Source: a virus. From it: a stretch of 64,000 nucleotides of DNA. A program made the translations under genes and the position numbers. The stretch is taken from positions 124,001 through 188,000 of IMG/VR virus record IMGVR_UViG_3300027782_000030. One strand, given 5' to 3'. Below are positions 51,068 to 59,847 of this stretch, in pieces (the first letter of the stretch is position 1; every line of letters starts with the position of its first letter). The notes under the pieces are model-generated. The model did no database searches. It saw only the letters and a program-made list of their open reading frames with translations, and was not told the origin of the DNA.

Positions 51068-52102
51068 GTGGCACAAGTTCTTATCAAATACGGCGAGTAT
51101 CGCAATCTTCCCGTGATCAATACCCGATTCACCCTTGTCAAAGACTATCAGCAAGGCAAGAAAGGTGCTTACATCACCGTTAAGAACGATGGACAATTTC
51201 CAATCGCTATTAGCGTGGTGAAAGTTAAAGTAAATAACGTTATGAATGTAGAATATCTTGATGGAGAACCTGTGATGGCACAGACTGTAGAATTTAAAGC
51301 ACTAAAAACCCCCGCGGTAGAGACCGAGCAAGAGGCAATGGATCGCATTGCTACCCGTTTTCAAATCCTCGATGACATGTCCAAGGCATGTATCAACGGC
51401 GATATCCGTGCAATGATTGTGTCAGGTCCTCCGGGAGTTGGTAAATCGTTTGGTGTTGAGACACAATTGGAAAAGGCTGCAATGTTTGACAAAATTGCAG
51501 GCAAGCGGGTTCGCTTTGAAATTGTCAAGGGTGCAATGACCCCGATTGGACTGTACTGCACACTGTACAAGTACTCTGATCCAAAGAACGTTTTGGTATT
51601 TGACGATTGCGATTCGGTCTTTCAAGATGACTTGGCTCTTAACATTCTCAAGGCTGCCCTTGACAGTGGTAAGCGTCGGCGCATTTGCTGGAACTCAGAT
51701 AGCTCTATGCTTCGCCGTGAAGGAGTGCCCGAGGCGTTTGAATTCAAAGGTTCGGCAATCTTTATTACTAACTTGAAGTTTGAGAACCTCAAGTCTAAGA
51801 AACTGCAGGATCACCTCGAGGCTTTGCAGAGTCGTTGTCACTTTCTTGACCTGACGATTGACACGGAGCGTGATAAGATTCTTCGTATCAAGCAGGTTCA
51901 TCGTGATTGCGACGGTGGTTTGTTCCGTGACTATGATTTTGACGCTGACGAGGGTGAGCAGATCCTCAACTTCATGGAAGCAAACAAATCCAAACTCCGT
52001 GAGTTGTCGCTACGCATGGCACTAAAGATTGCGGATCTGACTAAAGTGTCTCCGACTAACTGGCGTGTCCTTGCTGAAAGCACGGTGATGAAACGCGGTT
52101 AA
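51068..52102 (+). CDS. AAA+ ATPase of large-phage type
   Basis: 344 residues, GTG start at 51068 after CGGAG. Residues 1-100 are a separate beta-rich domain. The ATPase follows: Walker A SGPPGVGKS near 120-128, Walker B VLVFDDCDS near 178-186, sensor-like AIFITNL, and a helical lid. Similar ATPases of unknown role recur in large marine and freshwater phages. It may load or remodel a phage DNA or host protein. Followed by a strong terminator that closes the early array. Confidence 0.82.
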   Translation: MAQVLIKYGEYRNLPVINTRFTLVKDYQQGKKGAYITVKNDGQFPIAISVVKVKVNNVMNVEYLDGEPVMAQTVEFKALKTPAVETEQEAMDRIATRFQILDDMSKACINGDIRAMIVSGPPGVGKSFGVETQLEKAAMFDKIAGKRVRFEIVKGAMTPIGLYCTLYKYSDPKNVLVFDDCDSVFQDDLALNILKAALDSGKRRRICWNSDSSMLRREGVPEAFEFKGSAIFITNLKFENLKSKKLQDHLEALQSRCHFLDLTIDTERDKILRIKQVHRDCDGGLFRDYDFDADEGEQILNFMEANKSKLRELSLRMALKIADLTKVSPTNWRVLAESTVMKRG

Positions 52103-52120
52103 TAAATGTTCCTGGTTTTC

Positions 52121-52144
52121 AGGGGGAGAAATCCCCCTTTTTTT
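52121..52144 (+). terminator. Rho-independent terminator after AAA ATPase gene
   Basis: AGGGGGA (52121-52127), loop GAAA, TCCCCCT (52132-52138), then a T run. Ends the early small-gene array. Confidence 0.9.
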
Positions 52145-52154
52145 GCCTTTTAAC

Positions 52155-52183
52155 TTGATTAATTTTTTGGAATAGCGTATACT
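52155..52183 (+). promoter_or_regulatory. Sigma70-type promoter TTGATT-17-TATACT
   Basis: Same 17-bp design; the stretch AGCGTATACT matches the promoters at 29317 and 47677. Predicted start is base 52190, the A of the next ATG. Confidence 0.75.
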
Positions 52184-52189
52184 TGTAGG

Positions 52190-53206
52190 ATGATAAAAGT
52201 AACTACCAAGGAAGAACTACTATATTTTATGCAATGCGGAATGATGCGGTTAAGTATGAACGACCTTAGGTTCGTACATAATATGCATATGATTTCCTGT
52301 ATTAGAGATAAGGCATTAACTTCAAACCAAATTAAACTGTTTAATCTATTAACAAAGAAATATAAAAAACAATTGGATAAACATAAAATAACGCAGGGTA
52401 TGATTGAACACATGCCATGGGCTACTAAAATTATTTCCAGTACTCCTGAATTTACCAATGCTCAAATTACGATAGAAAATAATCATATCTATTTTAGAGC
52501 ACCGTTCAATAAACATTTCTTGGTAGGATTAAGGAAAGATAATTTAGTTAATACATTTGTATGGAATAAAGATTTAAAAAGATACGAATCACCTTTTAGT
52601 ACCCATGCATTAAAGGTGATAGTATCGGTTTCGCAGGAACATTACAAAGCCATTACTCATTGCGAAGTGACCAATAATTTGTTAAATACAGTTAAGCAAT
52701 ATGACGCATCGTATTGGGAACCTACTCTTGTTCCATTTAATGATCGTTATATAATAGCCGCATCTAATTCTTTTTTAGATGAAGCGATTAAAGATATTGA
52801 ATTGTCTAACGATATTAAATGTCTATCTCAATTAACCGAGCTTGGTGTAAAAATAGATAACAAGATTATTAATGGCAATGAGAAATTAAAATTTGCTAGT
52901 GAATATGAACCTACAATTGACTTTATAAATTTTGATTTAGTAGGACAATGGTTACAGGAATTAGAATGTGACACTGTGTGTTATGCGGGCACAGCAAACA
53001 AAAACTTCATGTATATTACAGAAACTATAGATAGAATATTAAGAAATCTAAACATTCAACTTAGATTATATTCTGCCAATTCAGAACGATCAAAATCAAA
53101 AAGTGTATTATTAATACTAAGTAGTAATTCGCCAACAATGTTGTACAACTATCAATTTAGGAAAATTATTAGAATGAAAAATTCAACTCCAATCACAATT
53201 AAATGA
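52190..53206 (+). CDS. HARP-like domain protein upstream of UvsW
   Basis: 338 residues. The segment ITIENNHIYFRAPFNKHFLV, then VWNKDLKRYESP, resembles the HARP repeat of SMARCAL1-type annealing helicases, which binds forked DNA. No helicase motif is present. It overlaps uvsW by 4 nt, so the two may act as one unit on replication or recombination forks. The ATG at 52190 would be leaderless; an in-frame ATG at 52229 behind AAGGAAG is the alternative. Confidence 0.68.
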   Translation: MIKVTTKEELLYFMQCGMMRLSMNDLRFVHNMHMISCIRDKALTSNQIKLFNLLTKKYKKQLDKHKITQGMIEHMPWATKIISSTPEFTNAQITIENNHIYFRAPFNKHFLVGLRKDNLVNTFVWNKDLKRYESPFSTHALKVIVSVSQEHYKAITHCEVTNNLLNTVKQYDASYWEPTLVPFNDRYIIAASNSFLDEAIKDIELSNDIKCLSQLTELGVKIDNKIINGNEKLKFASEYEPTIDFINFDLVGQWLQELECDTVCYAGTANKNFMYITETIDRILRNLNIQLRLYSANSERSKSKSVLLILSSNSPTMLYNYQFRKIIRMKNSTPITIK

Positions 53207-54660
53207 AAAAATGTAAAATTATAATTAAGGACGAGGTTAATGTTAAACTGGAAGGACTAGAATTGTCCGACCGTAAAACATTAATGAAGATGTTTGAATA
53301 TGAAGATCCTTCTGCTAGATTTAGACCATCATATAAACTTGGCAGATGGAATGGTAAAATTTCATTTTTTAGTTTAGGTGGAACAACTTATATTAATCTA
53401 CTACCTGAAATTCTTCCTTTATTGGATCGTGCAGGATATGACATTGAATTAGAAGATAACAGGGAATACACTACTACCTTTGCTTTCAACAAAGTAGCCG
53501 AAAACGCATTTGAAACGCATAAATGGCCAACTGGACATCCTAAAGTCGGTGAATCAATTATGTTGCGTGATTATCAAGTAGAGATTATTAATAACTTTTT
53601 ATCCAATCCACAAAGTATTCAAGAGGTAGCAACAGGCGCAGGTAAAACTATTACTACAGCCGCACTAAGTTATAGCGTACAAGACTATGGACGTAGCATT
53701 GTAATCGTACCTAACAAAAGCCTAGTAGTACAAACGGAAGCGGATTATAGAAATTTAGGATTGGATGTAGGGGTTTACTTTGGTGACCGAAAAGAAATAG
53801 GTAAACAACATACAATCTGTACTTGGCAAAGCCTTAATAATATGCTTAAAGCAACTAAGGCAGGTGAAGCGGATATTACTATCGGTGAATTCATTGAGGG
53901 TGTAGTTTGTGTAATGGTTGATGAGGTCCATAGTGCCAAGGCAGATGGACTTAAGGCATTGCTAACAGGTCCAATGGCATGTGTTCCAATTCGTTGGGGA
54001 CTAACTGGTACTATACCTAAAGCCAAACATGAAGCGCAATCATTATTCGTTAGTTTAGGTAATGTTATTGGCAAACTAACAGCCAGTGAATTACAAGATA
54101 AAGGTGTATTAGCAAGATGCCATGTTAATATTGTACAATTGCAGGATGAAGTAGAGTTTACTAATTATCAAAGTGAACTTAAACATTTGCTAGAAGATAA
54201 AAATAGACTTGATACTATTGCTCAATTAATTTTAAAAGTTAAAGAAACTGGTAATACTCTAGTGTTAGTTGATAGAGTAAATGCAGGAAAAGAATTAATT
54301 GAACGATTACCTAATAGTGTATTTGTAAGTGGCGAAACCAAACTAACGGAAAGAAAGGAAGAGTATGATGAAGTGGCAACTGCTACTGACAAGATTATTG
54401 TGGCGACTTATGGTGTGGCCAGTGTGGGTATTAATATTCCTAGGATTTTTAATTTGGTTCTTTTGGAGCCCGGAAAAAGCTTTGTTAGGGTTATACAATC
54501 TATTGGACGCGGAATCAGAAAGGCTGAAGACAAGGACTTCGTACAAATTTGGGACATAACTAGTAGTTGTAAATTTGCCAAAAAACATTTAACGCAAAGA
54601 AAGGTCTTTTATAAAGAAGCCGCATATCCATTTGATATTGAAAAACTTAAGTATAGGTGA
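53203..54660 (+). CDS. uvsW: UvsW-like DNA helicase
   Basis: 485 residues. N-terminal domain with YKLGRWNGKISFF (T4 UvsW type), Walker A VATGAGKT, MVDEVHSAKA (motif II, DEVH), GLTGTIPKAKHE (motif III), and a C-terminal lobe with SVGINIPR and RVIQSIGRGIRK (motif VI). Branch-migrates forks and Holliday junctions and clears R-loops in T4. It pairs with the HARP-like gene before it. Confidence 0.9.
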   Translation: MKKCKIIIKDEVNVKLEGLELSDRKTLMKMFEYEDPSARFRPSYKLGRWNGKISFFSLGGTTYINLLPEILPLLDRAGYDIELEDNREYTTTFAFNKVAENAFETHKWPTGHPKVGESIMLRDYQVEIINNFLSNPQSIQEVATGAGKTITTAALSYSVQDYGRSIVIVPNKSLVVQTEADYRNLGLDVGVYFGDRKEIGKQHTICTWQSLNNMLKATKAGEADITIGEFIEGVVCVMVDEVHSAKADGLKALLTGPMACVPIRWGLTGTIPKAKHEAQSLFVSLGNVIGKLTASELQDKGVLARCHVNIVQLQDEVEFTNYQSELKHLLEDKNRLDTIAQLILKVKETGNTLVLVDRVNAGKELIERLPNSVFVSGETKLTERKEEYDEVATATDKIIVATYGVASVGINIPRIFNLVLLEPGKSFVRVIQSIGRGIRKAEDKDFVQIWDITSSCKFAKKHLTQRKVFYKEAAYPFDIEKLKYR

Positions 54661-54672
54661 TATAGTATTACC

Positions 54673-55173
54673 ATGAACATATTATTACTAGACAACATTA
54701 AATATAATTTAGAAAATCTACCCGATGAAGTAGATGACTTTAGGTTTGCTATCTTAGATAATAGTAACCCTAGCAATGTAGATTACCATTATATCCCTCT
54801 TATCTTTTTGGAATCATTTAGTGCTCCTGCACTAGTCTTACAGATAGGTAACCATACAATTAAAATGCCCGTAGATTGGCAAATCTTAATTGGAGAAAAG
54901 GATCATGGTGATTTGGAAACTCTACCATTGACTAGTGTCAATGATAGGGGATTTTCAGCATTTGAATTTAATCCATTGACTTCATTTAGACCATCATTTC
55001 AACCAATTGAAATCGTAGATGTTTATCATGATGTAACTTGGTATGCGCCTAGGTTAAAGAACGGGCAGTTTCTTTGTGTACCTATTGAAGACTGTGAGAA
55101 ACCCATGTGCGTTTATTTTGTAAAAGAAATTAGTAGGAATTGTGAAATAGTAGACTATAATCAATCATTCTAA
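54673..55173 (+). CDS. 166-residue conserved-looking protein of unknown function
   Basis: Beta-rich, with FNPLTSFRPSFQPIEIVDVY, then DVTWYAPRLKNGQFLCVPI. I recall similar proteins beside replication genes in T4-like marine phages but know no function. It lies between uvsW and the clamp-loader candidate and overlaps the latter in TAATG. Confidence 0.68.
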   Translation: MNILLLDNIKYNLENLPDEVDDFRFAILDNSNPSNVDYHYIPLIFLESFSAPALVLQIGNHTIKMPVDWQILIGEKDHGDLETLPLTSVNDRGFSAFEFNPLTSFRPSFQPIEIVDVYHDVTWYAPRLKNGQFLCVPIEDCEKPMCVYFVKEISRNCEIVDYNQSF

Positions 55174-55763
55174 TGAAAAAAGCCGATATACCTATTGATG
55201 AGAAATTTGAAAATCAAGACTTTGATTTGTTTAATGCGTTAGCCGCATTAGATAAAAAAGACTATGGTTATTATGATAGACTTACACAGGAACAACAACG
55301 GAAGTTTGTTCCGTATATGATGTTGATGTGGATGAGTGCGGTTAAAGGTAATAAAGACTTACAAAACTATTATGTTAGTAGCACTGATTATTATGCCAAC
55401 AAACATATGTTTAATGAAAATGTTCAAAAGCATCCTAAATTACAATGGCTAATGCTTTGTGCGGCTAGTCCAGGTATTGGTAAACAGTTTCATCAATGGA
55501 TTCCTAATATCAGTTCTAATATTAGCAAATTAAAAACGGCAGCAAAAGTAAAAGACATTAAAGACTACTACGCAAAAATATATCCTAAATTAAATAAAGA
55601 TGATTTACAGGAAATGGCTACTGAGTTTGTAGAAAATCAAAAAAGAAAAATGTATCTTAGTCAAGTATATCCTAATATTAAAATTGAAGATGTAGAGGTA
55701 TTGAATCAGTTAATAACAGATATGGATATTGAGCAGTATGAAAAAGACAGAGGAAACGATTAA
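55173..55763 (+). CDS. Clamp-loader small subunit candidate (gp62-like)
   Basis: 196 residues; T4 gp62 has 187. LFNALAALDKKDYGYYDRLT, VPYMMLMWMSAVKGN and WLMLCAASPGIGKQFHQWIP are characteristic of the protein usually annotated as clamp-loader subunit in marine T4-like phages. With the large subunit (gp44) it would load the sliding clamp. The large subunit is not in this window. Overlaps the next gene by 26 nt. Confidence 0.6.
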   Translation: MKKADIPIDEKFENQDFDLFNALAALDKKDYGYYDRLTQEQQRKFVPYMMLMWMSAVKGNKDLQNYYVSSTDYYANKHMFNENVQKHPKLQWLMLCAASPGIGKQFHQWIPNISSNISKLKTAAKVKDIKDYYAKIYPKLNKDDLQEMATEFVENQKRKMYLSQVYPNIKIEDVEVLNQLITDMDIEQYEKDRGND

Positions 55764-56439
55764 TACTAAATTTGGCTGTGAATTTTGTAAACGGGAGTTT
55801 ATTCGTGAATCCACGGTATTAAAACATATATGTGAATATAAACATCGTTGGTTAGAAAAAGACAAGCAAAGTAATAGATTAGGTTTTCAGGCTTGGTTAG
55901 AATTCTACAAGAAAAATAGCGCATCTAAAAAATATAAAACCTACGAAGAATTTATTCGTAATCCTTATTACACAGCCTTCGCAAAGTTTGGTTTATATTG
56001 TACTGAAGTAAATGTTATCAATGTAAGTAGATACCTAGATTGGTTATTAAAAGACCAAATTAAAATTGATGAATGGTGTCATGATTCTGTTTATACTAGG
56101 TTCTTAATAGAATATTTGCGTAGTGAAGATCCATTTGATGCTATTCATAGAAGTGTAGAAACTACTATGAAATTTGCCGAGTTGGAAAGAATCCAACATA
56201 AGGATTACCTAAGATATGGCAACAAAAACAAAATCTGCTATGCTGTAACCAAAGGTAAAATCAGCCCATGGATGTTGTACCAAAGTGAGTCAGGTGTCCA
56301 TTTTCTAGATACAATAAATCCAGACCATGTTAAACTTATCATTGATTACATAAGTCCCGAGCAGTGGACATTACGATTTAGGCGTGATCCAAAAGTAGTT
56401 GGTGATATTAAGGACTTACTAAATGCGATCGGTTTATAA
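55738..56439 (+). CDS. Zinc-finger protein of unknown function
   Basis: 233 residues. A C2H2-type finger CEFCKREFIRESTVLKHICE lies near the start (~14-33). The body is helical with YYTAFAKFGLYC and KGKISPWMLYQSESG. The layout is familiar from T4-like marine phages near replication genes. ATG at 55738 is chosen over a TTG three codons earlier. Function not known; DNA binding is likely. Confidence 0.7.
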   Translation: MKKTEETINTKFGCEFCKREFIRESTVLKHICEYKHRWLEKDKQSNRLGFQAWLEFYKKNSASKKYKTYEEFIRNPYYTAFAKFGLYCTEVNVINVSRYLDWLLKDQIKIDEWCHDSVYTRFLIEYLRSEDPFDAIHRSVETTMKFAELERIQHKDYLRYGNKNKICYAVTKGKISPWMLYQSESGVHFLDTINPDHVKLIIDYISPEQWTLRFRRDPKVVGDIKDLLNAIGL

Positions 56440-56626
56440 ATTTAAGGTTCGTATTCCGTGGCGTAAGAATATGACTGTCACCGATTGGGATCAAGTTTGT
56501 ATTTGGGCGCTTGAAAATTATGGTACGCCGGGCTCTAAATATGTAACCACACTGACGCAAGATTATATGGATTTTTGTTTTCTTGATAGTAAAGATGCGA
56601 TTCACTTTTCCCTACGCTGGGAATAA
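56423..56626 (+). CDS. LRW-family small protein (67 residues)
   Basis: VYKFKVRIPWRKNMTVTDWD, then WALENYGTPG, then DAIHFSLRWE. The W-x-x-x-x-YG and F-x-LRW marks are shared with the tandem array at 58662-59829, so this is a separated member. It overlaps the preceding gene by 17 nt. Confidence 0.7.
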   Translation: MRSVYKFKVRIPWRKNMTVTDWDQVCIWALENYGTPGSKYVTTLTQDYMDFCFLDSKDAIHFSLRWE

Positions 56627-56643
56627 TTCTTAAGGGATATGAT

Positions 56644-58659
56644 ATGAAATTCAAAATGTTGGCAGCAAGCGTAGCATTGGCCTGTTCTAGTTTGGCTTAT
56701 GCTCAGACTACAGAATATTCACTAAGCCGTAGCCTTGATGTAGTTAAGGCTAGCGCCGCATATGCCCGAGGTTACACAGGTAAGGGCAGTGTTATTGCTG
56801 TACTAGATACAGGCATTGACACCAGTAGTGATGAATTTAAAAACAAGATCCTAGCGATTAAGGACTTCAGCAACAGTGGTACTATCGTTGATAAAGTTGG
56901 CCATGGTACTCATGTTGCGGGAATTGCGGCAGCAGCTAAAAATGGTGTAGGTGTTCAAGGTGTAGCATATGATGCTAGTTTGATCATTGGTAAAATCACT
57001 AACACCGGTGCTATGAATACTCAAACTGTTCTTACAGCCGCTACATGGGCTGCTAGTTTGGGTGCTGATGTTGCTAATATGAGTGTTACATTTCCTATTA
57101 GCCGTAACACACTTGTCCCAGTATTGATTGCTTCGGGTATTTACAAAACAGTGTATACTAATACTGGTAAACTGCCTTATGACTTTGATGCTAAAGCATG
57201 GGCGGCGGCTACTAAAGGTGAAATGGTTATGGTTGTAGCCGCAGGTAATGAGGCTACTGCATGGTCAAGTAGTATTACTCAATTGGCTACCGCTACTGAC
57301 GCAAATGGTAATTTGCTCTTGGGTGGCCGAATGATTATCGCTGGTAATTGGAATAGCATTACTAATAAAACAATTGGTCCTTCAACCAATGGTGCGGCAC
57401 ATCTATGCCAAGTTATGGTAAATTCTATTTGTCAGGACAAGTACAAGGCATATGACTTTTTTCTAATGGCACCCGGTACTAGCATCATTAGCACTGCACC
57501 TAAGACACCTGTTAACCCAACTGGATTGGCTACTATGTCTGGTACATCAATGGCAGCACCCGCTGTTTCAGGTGGTGCCGCTCTTATCCATCAGATGTGG
57601 CCACAGATGACAGGCTCTAACATTGTTAGGTTGTTGTTGGTTACTGCTAATAAGAATCTTCCTGGCTATAGTCTATATACTATGGGTCAAGGTCTAATGG
57701 ATCTTGATAAAGCAACTAGCCCAGTTGGATCAGTTGGTATTCCAACTACAGGTCGATTGTCTGGTACTACTTTAGCAAGCGCAAGACCTCTTGTTTACAC
57801 GGCAACTGGAAGTGCTAGCACAGGTAAACTAAGCGGCATTATGGTAGTAGATAGTTTTGAGCGAGATTTCTATCTGAATGGAAAAGCATTTACCGCACAC
57901 AAGAAAGCCGATCCTTTCAATCATCAACAAGCAATGATGCCTTATGAGTCGCACAACCCCTATACATTGTTCAATACATACTATGACCGTACCAATGTTA
58001 AAGTAGGCTCATATGAGATGAGCATTTACCGCGATACTACTAACATGTTGGAAACATCACCCATGATGTTGGAACTGGCTTACACTAAAAACTTTGGTGA
58101 CACCAGCGTCAAGTTTTCAGGTGGTTTCTTCAATGAAACTAACACTTGGTTGGGTAACAGCGTAGGTAGTTTTGTAGGTGATGGTAAAAACAATAACAGC
58201 ACTACACAATTTGCTGGTGTTGAATTGAACAAAGCATTTGACACTGGTACTAATGTGTATGCTAATTTTATGCATGGTGTTACCAAAACAAACTCTAACA
58301 GCGAGAATATTCAAAAAATCGGAAGTGTCCTAAGTTACGCATGGACGGCAGGAATTGAGCAATCATTGAATTCTACTAACAAAGTAGGTGTTATGGTATA
58401 TCAACCTGTTACTGTCTATCGTGCCAATGCTGATTTGGTTGCTCCTGTTGGACTTGATAGTTCATTCAATGTCATTCAGAACAGTAGTGTCAACCTAGCC
58501 GCAGATGTACATGAACTTAGAACAGGTATCTACCATAAGTTTCAAAACTCTAAAGAGTTTAACACTATGGCATTTGTAGAGGCTCGGCAAAATTATCGTG
58601 GCCAACTGGGACAAAATGACATGGCTGTAGGATTCAAACTTACGAAAACATTTGATTAA
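56644..58659 (+). CDS. Exported subtilisin-like serine protease, possible autotransporter
   Basis: 671 residues. Signal peptide MKFKMLAASVALACSSLAYA, cleaved before Q21. S8 protease triad complete: D55 (VLDTGID), H87 (GHGTHVAG), S302 (MSGTSMAAP). From about 390 the sequence changes to alternating beta strands with many Asn, Thr and Gly and ends MAVGFKLTKTFD, like an outer-membrane barrel. That is the plan of SphB1/NalP-type autotransporters. It could shed surface proteins of the infected cell, aid release or block superinfection. AAGGGATATGAT precedes the ATG. Confidence 0.82.
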   Translation: MKFKMLAASVALACSSLAYAQTTEYSLSRSLDVVKASAAYARGYTGKGSVIAVLDTGIDTSSDEFKNKILAIKDFSNSGTIVDKVGHGTHVAGIAAAAKNGVGVQGVAYDASLIIGKITNTGAMNTQTVLTAATWAASLGADVANMSVTFPISRNTLVPVLIASGIYKTVYTNTGKLPYDFDAKAWAAATKGEMVMVVAAGNEATAWSSSITQLATATDANGNLLLGGRMIIAGNWNSITNKTIGPSTNGAAHLCQVMVNSICQDKYKAYDFFLMAPGTSIISTAPKTPVNPTGLATMSGTSMAAPAVSGGAALIHQMWPQMTGSNIVRLLLVTANKNLPGYSLYTMGQGLMDLDKATSPVGSVGIPTTGRLSGTTLASARPLVYTATGSASTGKLSGIMVVDSFERDFYLNGKAFTAHKKADPFNHQQAMMPYESHNPYTLFNTYYDRTNVKVGSYEMSIYRDTTNMLETSPMMLELAYTKNFGDTSVKFSGGFFNETNTWLGNSVGSFVGDGKNNNSTTQFAGVELNKAFDTGTNVYANFMHGVTKTNSNSENIQKIGSVLSYAWTAGIEQSLNSTNKVGVMVYQPVTVYRANADLVAPVGLDSSFNVIQNSSVNLAADVHELRTGIYHKFQNSKEFNTMAFVEARQNYRGQLGQNDMAVGFKLTKTFD

Positions 58660-58661
58660 TT

Positions 58662-58910
58662 TTGTTTTATTACAATCATGAATCACCAAAGACTTGGGAA
58701 CAATGTAAGCCAGGTTGGTATGAATTTAAAATCTATTTGAATGATTCAGTATCACATGAACTTAAGTATATAGAATCAATTATAGATTGGGTTTACAATA
58801 ATATTGACAAATGTGAAAGACATGCTAGATGGGCTGTAACAAATGAATCCTTTAACATTAAGTTTCGTTACCAACGAGACTATATGATGTTTGTTTTGCG
58901 TTGGTCATGA
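58662..58910 (+). CDS. LRW-family small protein, irregular start
   Basis: In-frame coding from TTG at 58662; residues CKPGWYEFKIYLNDSVS, then YMMFVLRWS at the end mark it as a family member. No in-frame ATG exists before the end and no ribosome binding site is evident; an out-of-frame ATG at 58679 hints at an old frameshift. It is either TTG-started or decaying. The stop overlaps the next ATG. Confidence 0.5.
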   Translation: MFYYNHESPKTWEQCKPGWYEFKIYLNDSVSHELKYIESIIDWVYNNIDKCERHARWAVTNESFNIKFRYQRDYMMFVLRWS

Positions 58911-59119
58911 ATTCTGTTATAATTTATAATAAACACACCGGTGAAATCAGCGGTATAATAAATGAATTAAAAACGCATGGGCTCATTGCTAATGAGCATT
59001 ATGAATTTAGATATTATCCCGGTACTTGGGATCCCATGATAGGTGATGTTCCAAAAAAGTGTGAGTTTACTTTTAAAGATGCTAAACTAGCAAGTTGGTT
59101 TCTATTGAGGTGGGGATGA
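58907..59119 (+). CDS. LRW-family small protein (70 residues)
   Basis: MNSVIIYNKHTGEISGIINE, a beta-rich middle, and the end ASWFLLRWG. The codons for RWG plus stop read AGGTGGGGATGA and supply both ribosome binding site and start codon of the next gene. Confidence 0.72.
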   Translation: MNSVIIYNKHTGEISGIINELKTHGLIANEHYEFRYYPGTWDPMIGDVPKKCEFTFKDAKLASWFLLRWG

Positions 59120-59310
59120 AACTACTAAAAGCCGACCAAGCCGATAGTTTAGTAGTCATCATAAGAGATTATGAATTTTTTGATGGAGAGACTACCGAAG
59201 AAATGGATGAGTGGTGTTGGCAAACATTTGGATATCATCCTAGAGAGGGTATGGTTATGACATTTAAAGAGCCTAGTCATACTAATTGGTTTATGTTAAG
59301 ATGGGGATAA
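59116..59310 (+). CDS. LRW-family small protein (64 residues)
   Basis: MKLLKADQADSLVVIIRDYE, EWCWQTFGYHPREG and the end TNWFMLRWG. W-C-x-x-x-FG is shared with the next two members. The next gene starts inside its RWG codons (10-nt overlap). Confidence 0.72.
   Translation: MKLLKADQADSLVVIIRDYEFFDGETTEEMDEWCWQTFGYHPREGMVMTFKEPSHTNWFMLRWG
59283..59309 (+). repeat. 27-bp direct repeat, copy 1
   Basis: Encodes NWFMLRWG at the end of one LRW gene and the start of the next. Identical to 59566-59592. Confidence 0.95.
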
Positions 59311-59552
59311 ACGAATTTAATCACTTATCACCTATCATTGACTGTGTTGACATGGTAGAATACAAAAATCCACGAGACCATACAGGAATTACATTTGTCG
59401 TTAAAGACAAACATAAAGAAATTATTCAATGGTGTCGTAGAAATTTTGGACAGCGTGGTGACGGCTGGGATTTTATGGCTGGAACTCGACATGTTCAAAT
59501 AACTATTTGGTCTAGTAAACTTATTACAATGTACGAATTATGGATGAATTAA
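59301..59552 (+). CDS. LRW-family-related small protein without RWG end (83 residues)
   Basis: Starts MGINEFNHLSPIIDCVDMVE, has IIQWCRRNFGQRGDGWDF like its neighbours, but ends SKLITMYELWMN. Its ATG is within the RWG codons of the preceding gene. The lost end is found 40 nt downstream as a relic. Confidence 0.68.
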   Translation: MGINEFNHLSPIIDCVDMVEYKNPRDHTGITFVVKDKHKEIIQWCRRNFGQRGDGWDFMAGTRHVQITIWSSKLITMYELWMN

Positions 59553-59593
59553 TTAAACTTCTATGTAATTGGTTTATGTTAAGATGGGGATAG
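59540..59593 (+). pseudogene. Relic end of an LRW-family gene
   Basis: A 17-residue frame (MDELIKLLCNWFMLRWG) holds the family end without a body. It carries copy 2 of the 27-bp repeat, consistent with a deletion or unequal exchange that removed the gene but kept its end and its RBS function. Confidence 0.6.
59566..59592 (+). repeat. 27-bp direct repeat, copy 2
   Basis: Second copy, within the relic and over the start of the next gene. Confidence 0.95.
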
Positions 59594-59829
59594 AGACTAA
59601 ATGCAAGCGGAGAACACCAGAAGATTGGCATACCGTGATTACTGGAAAAGCCAATCACTGGCAGGCCATTGATTGGTGTACTGAACAATTTGGTCGACGC
59701 TGGGGTGTTGTAGATAATAGAGATGGCGTATGGTGTTGCTTTTGGGCTGGTCGAGAACAATTTGGTTCTTATAGATGGTATTTTGAAAATGAGTGTGATG
59801 CTATGTGGTTTACAATGAGGTGGGCGTGA
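59584..59829 (+). CDS. LRW-family small protein (81 residues)
   Basis: Starts MGIETKCKRRTPEDWHTVIT inside the relic's RWG codons, has IDWCTEQFGRRWGVVDNRDG, and ends DAMWFTMRWA. Last member of the array; a promoter follows. Confidence 0.72.
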   Translation: MGIETKCKRRTPEDWHTVITGKANHWQAIDWCTEQFGRRWGVVDNRDGVWCCFWAGREQFGSYRWYFENECDAMWFTMRWA

Positions 59830-59847
59830 AAAGGCCATGAAAACAGG

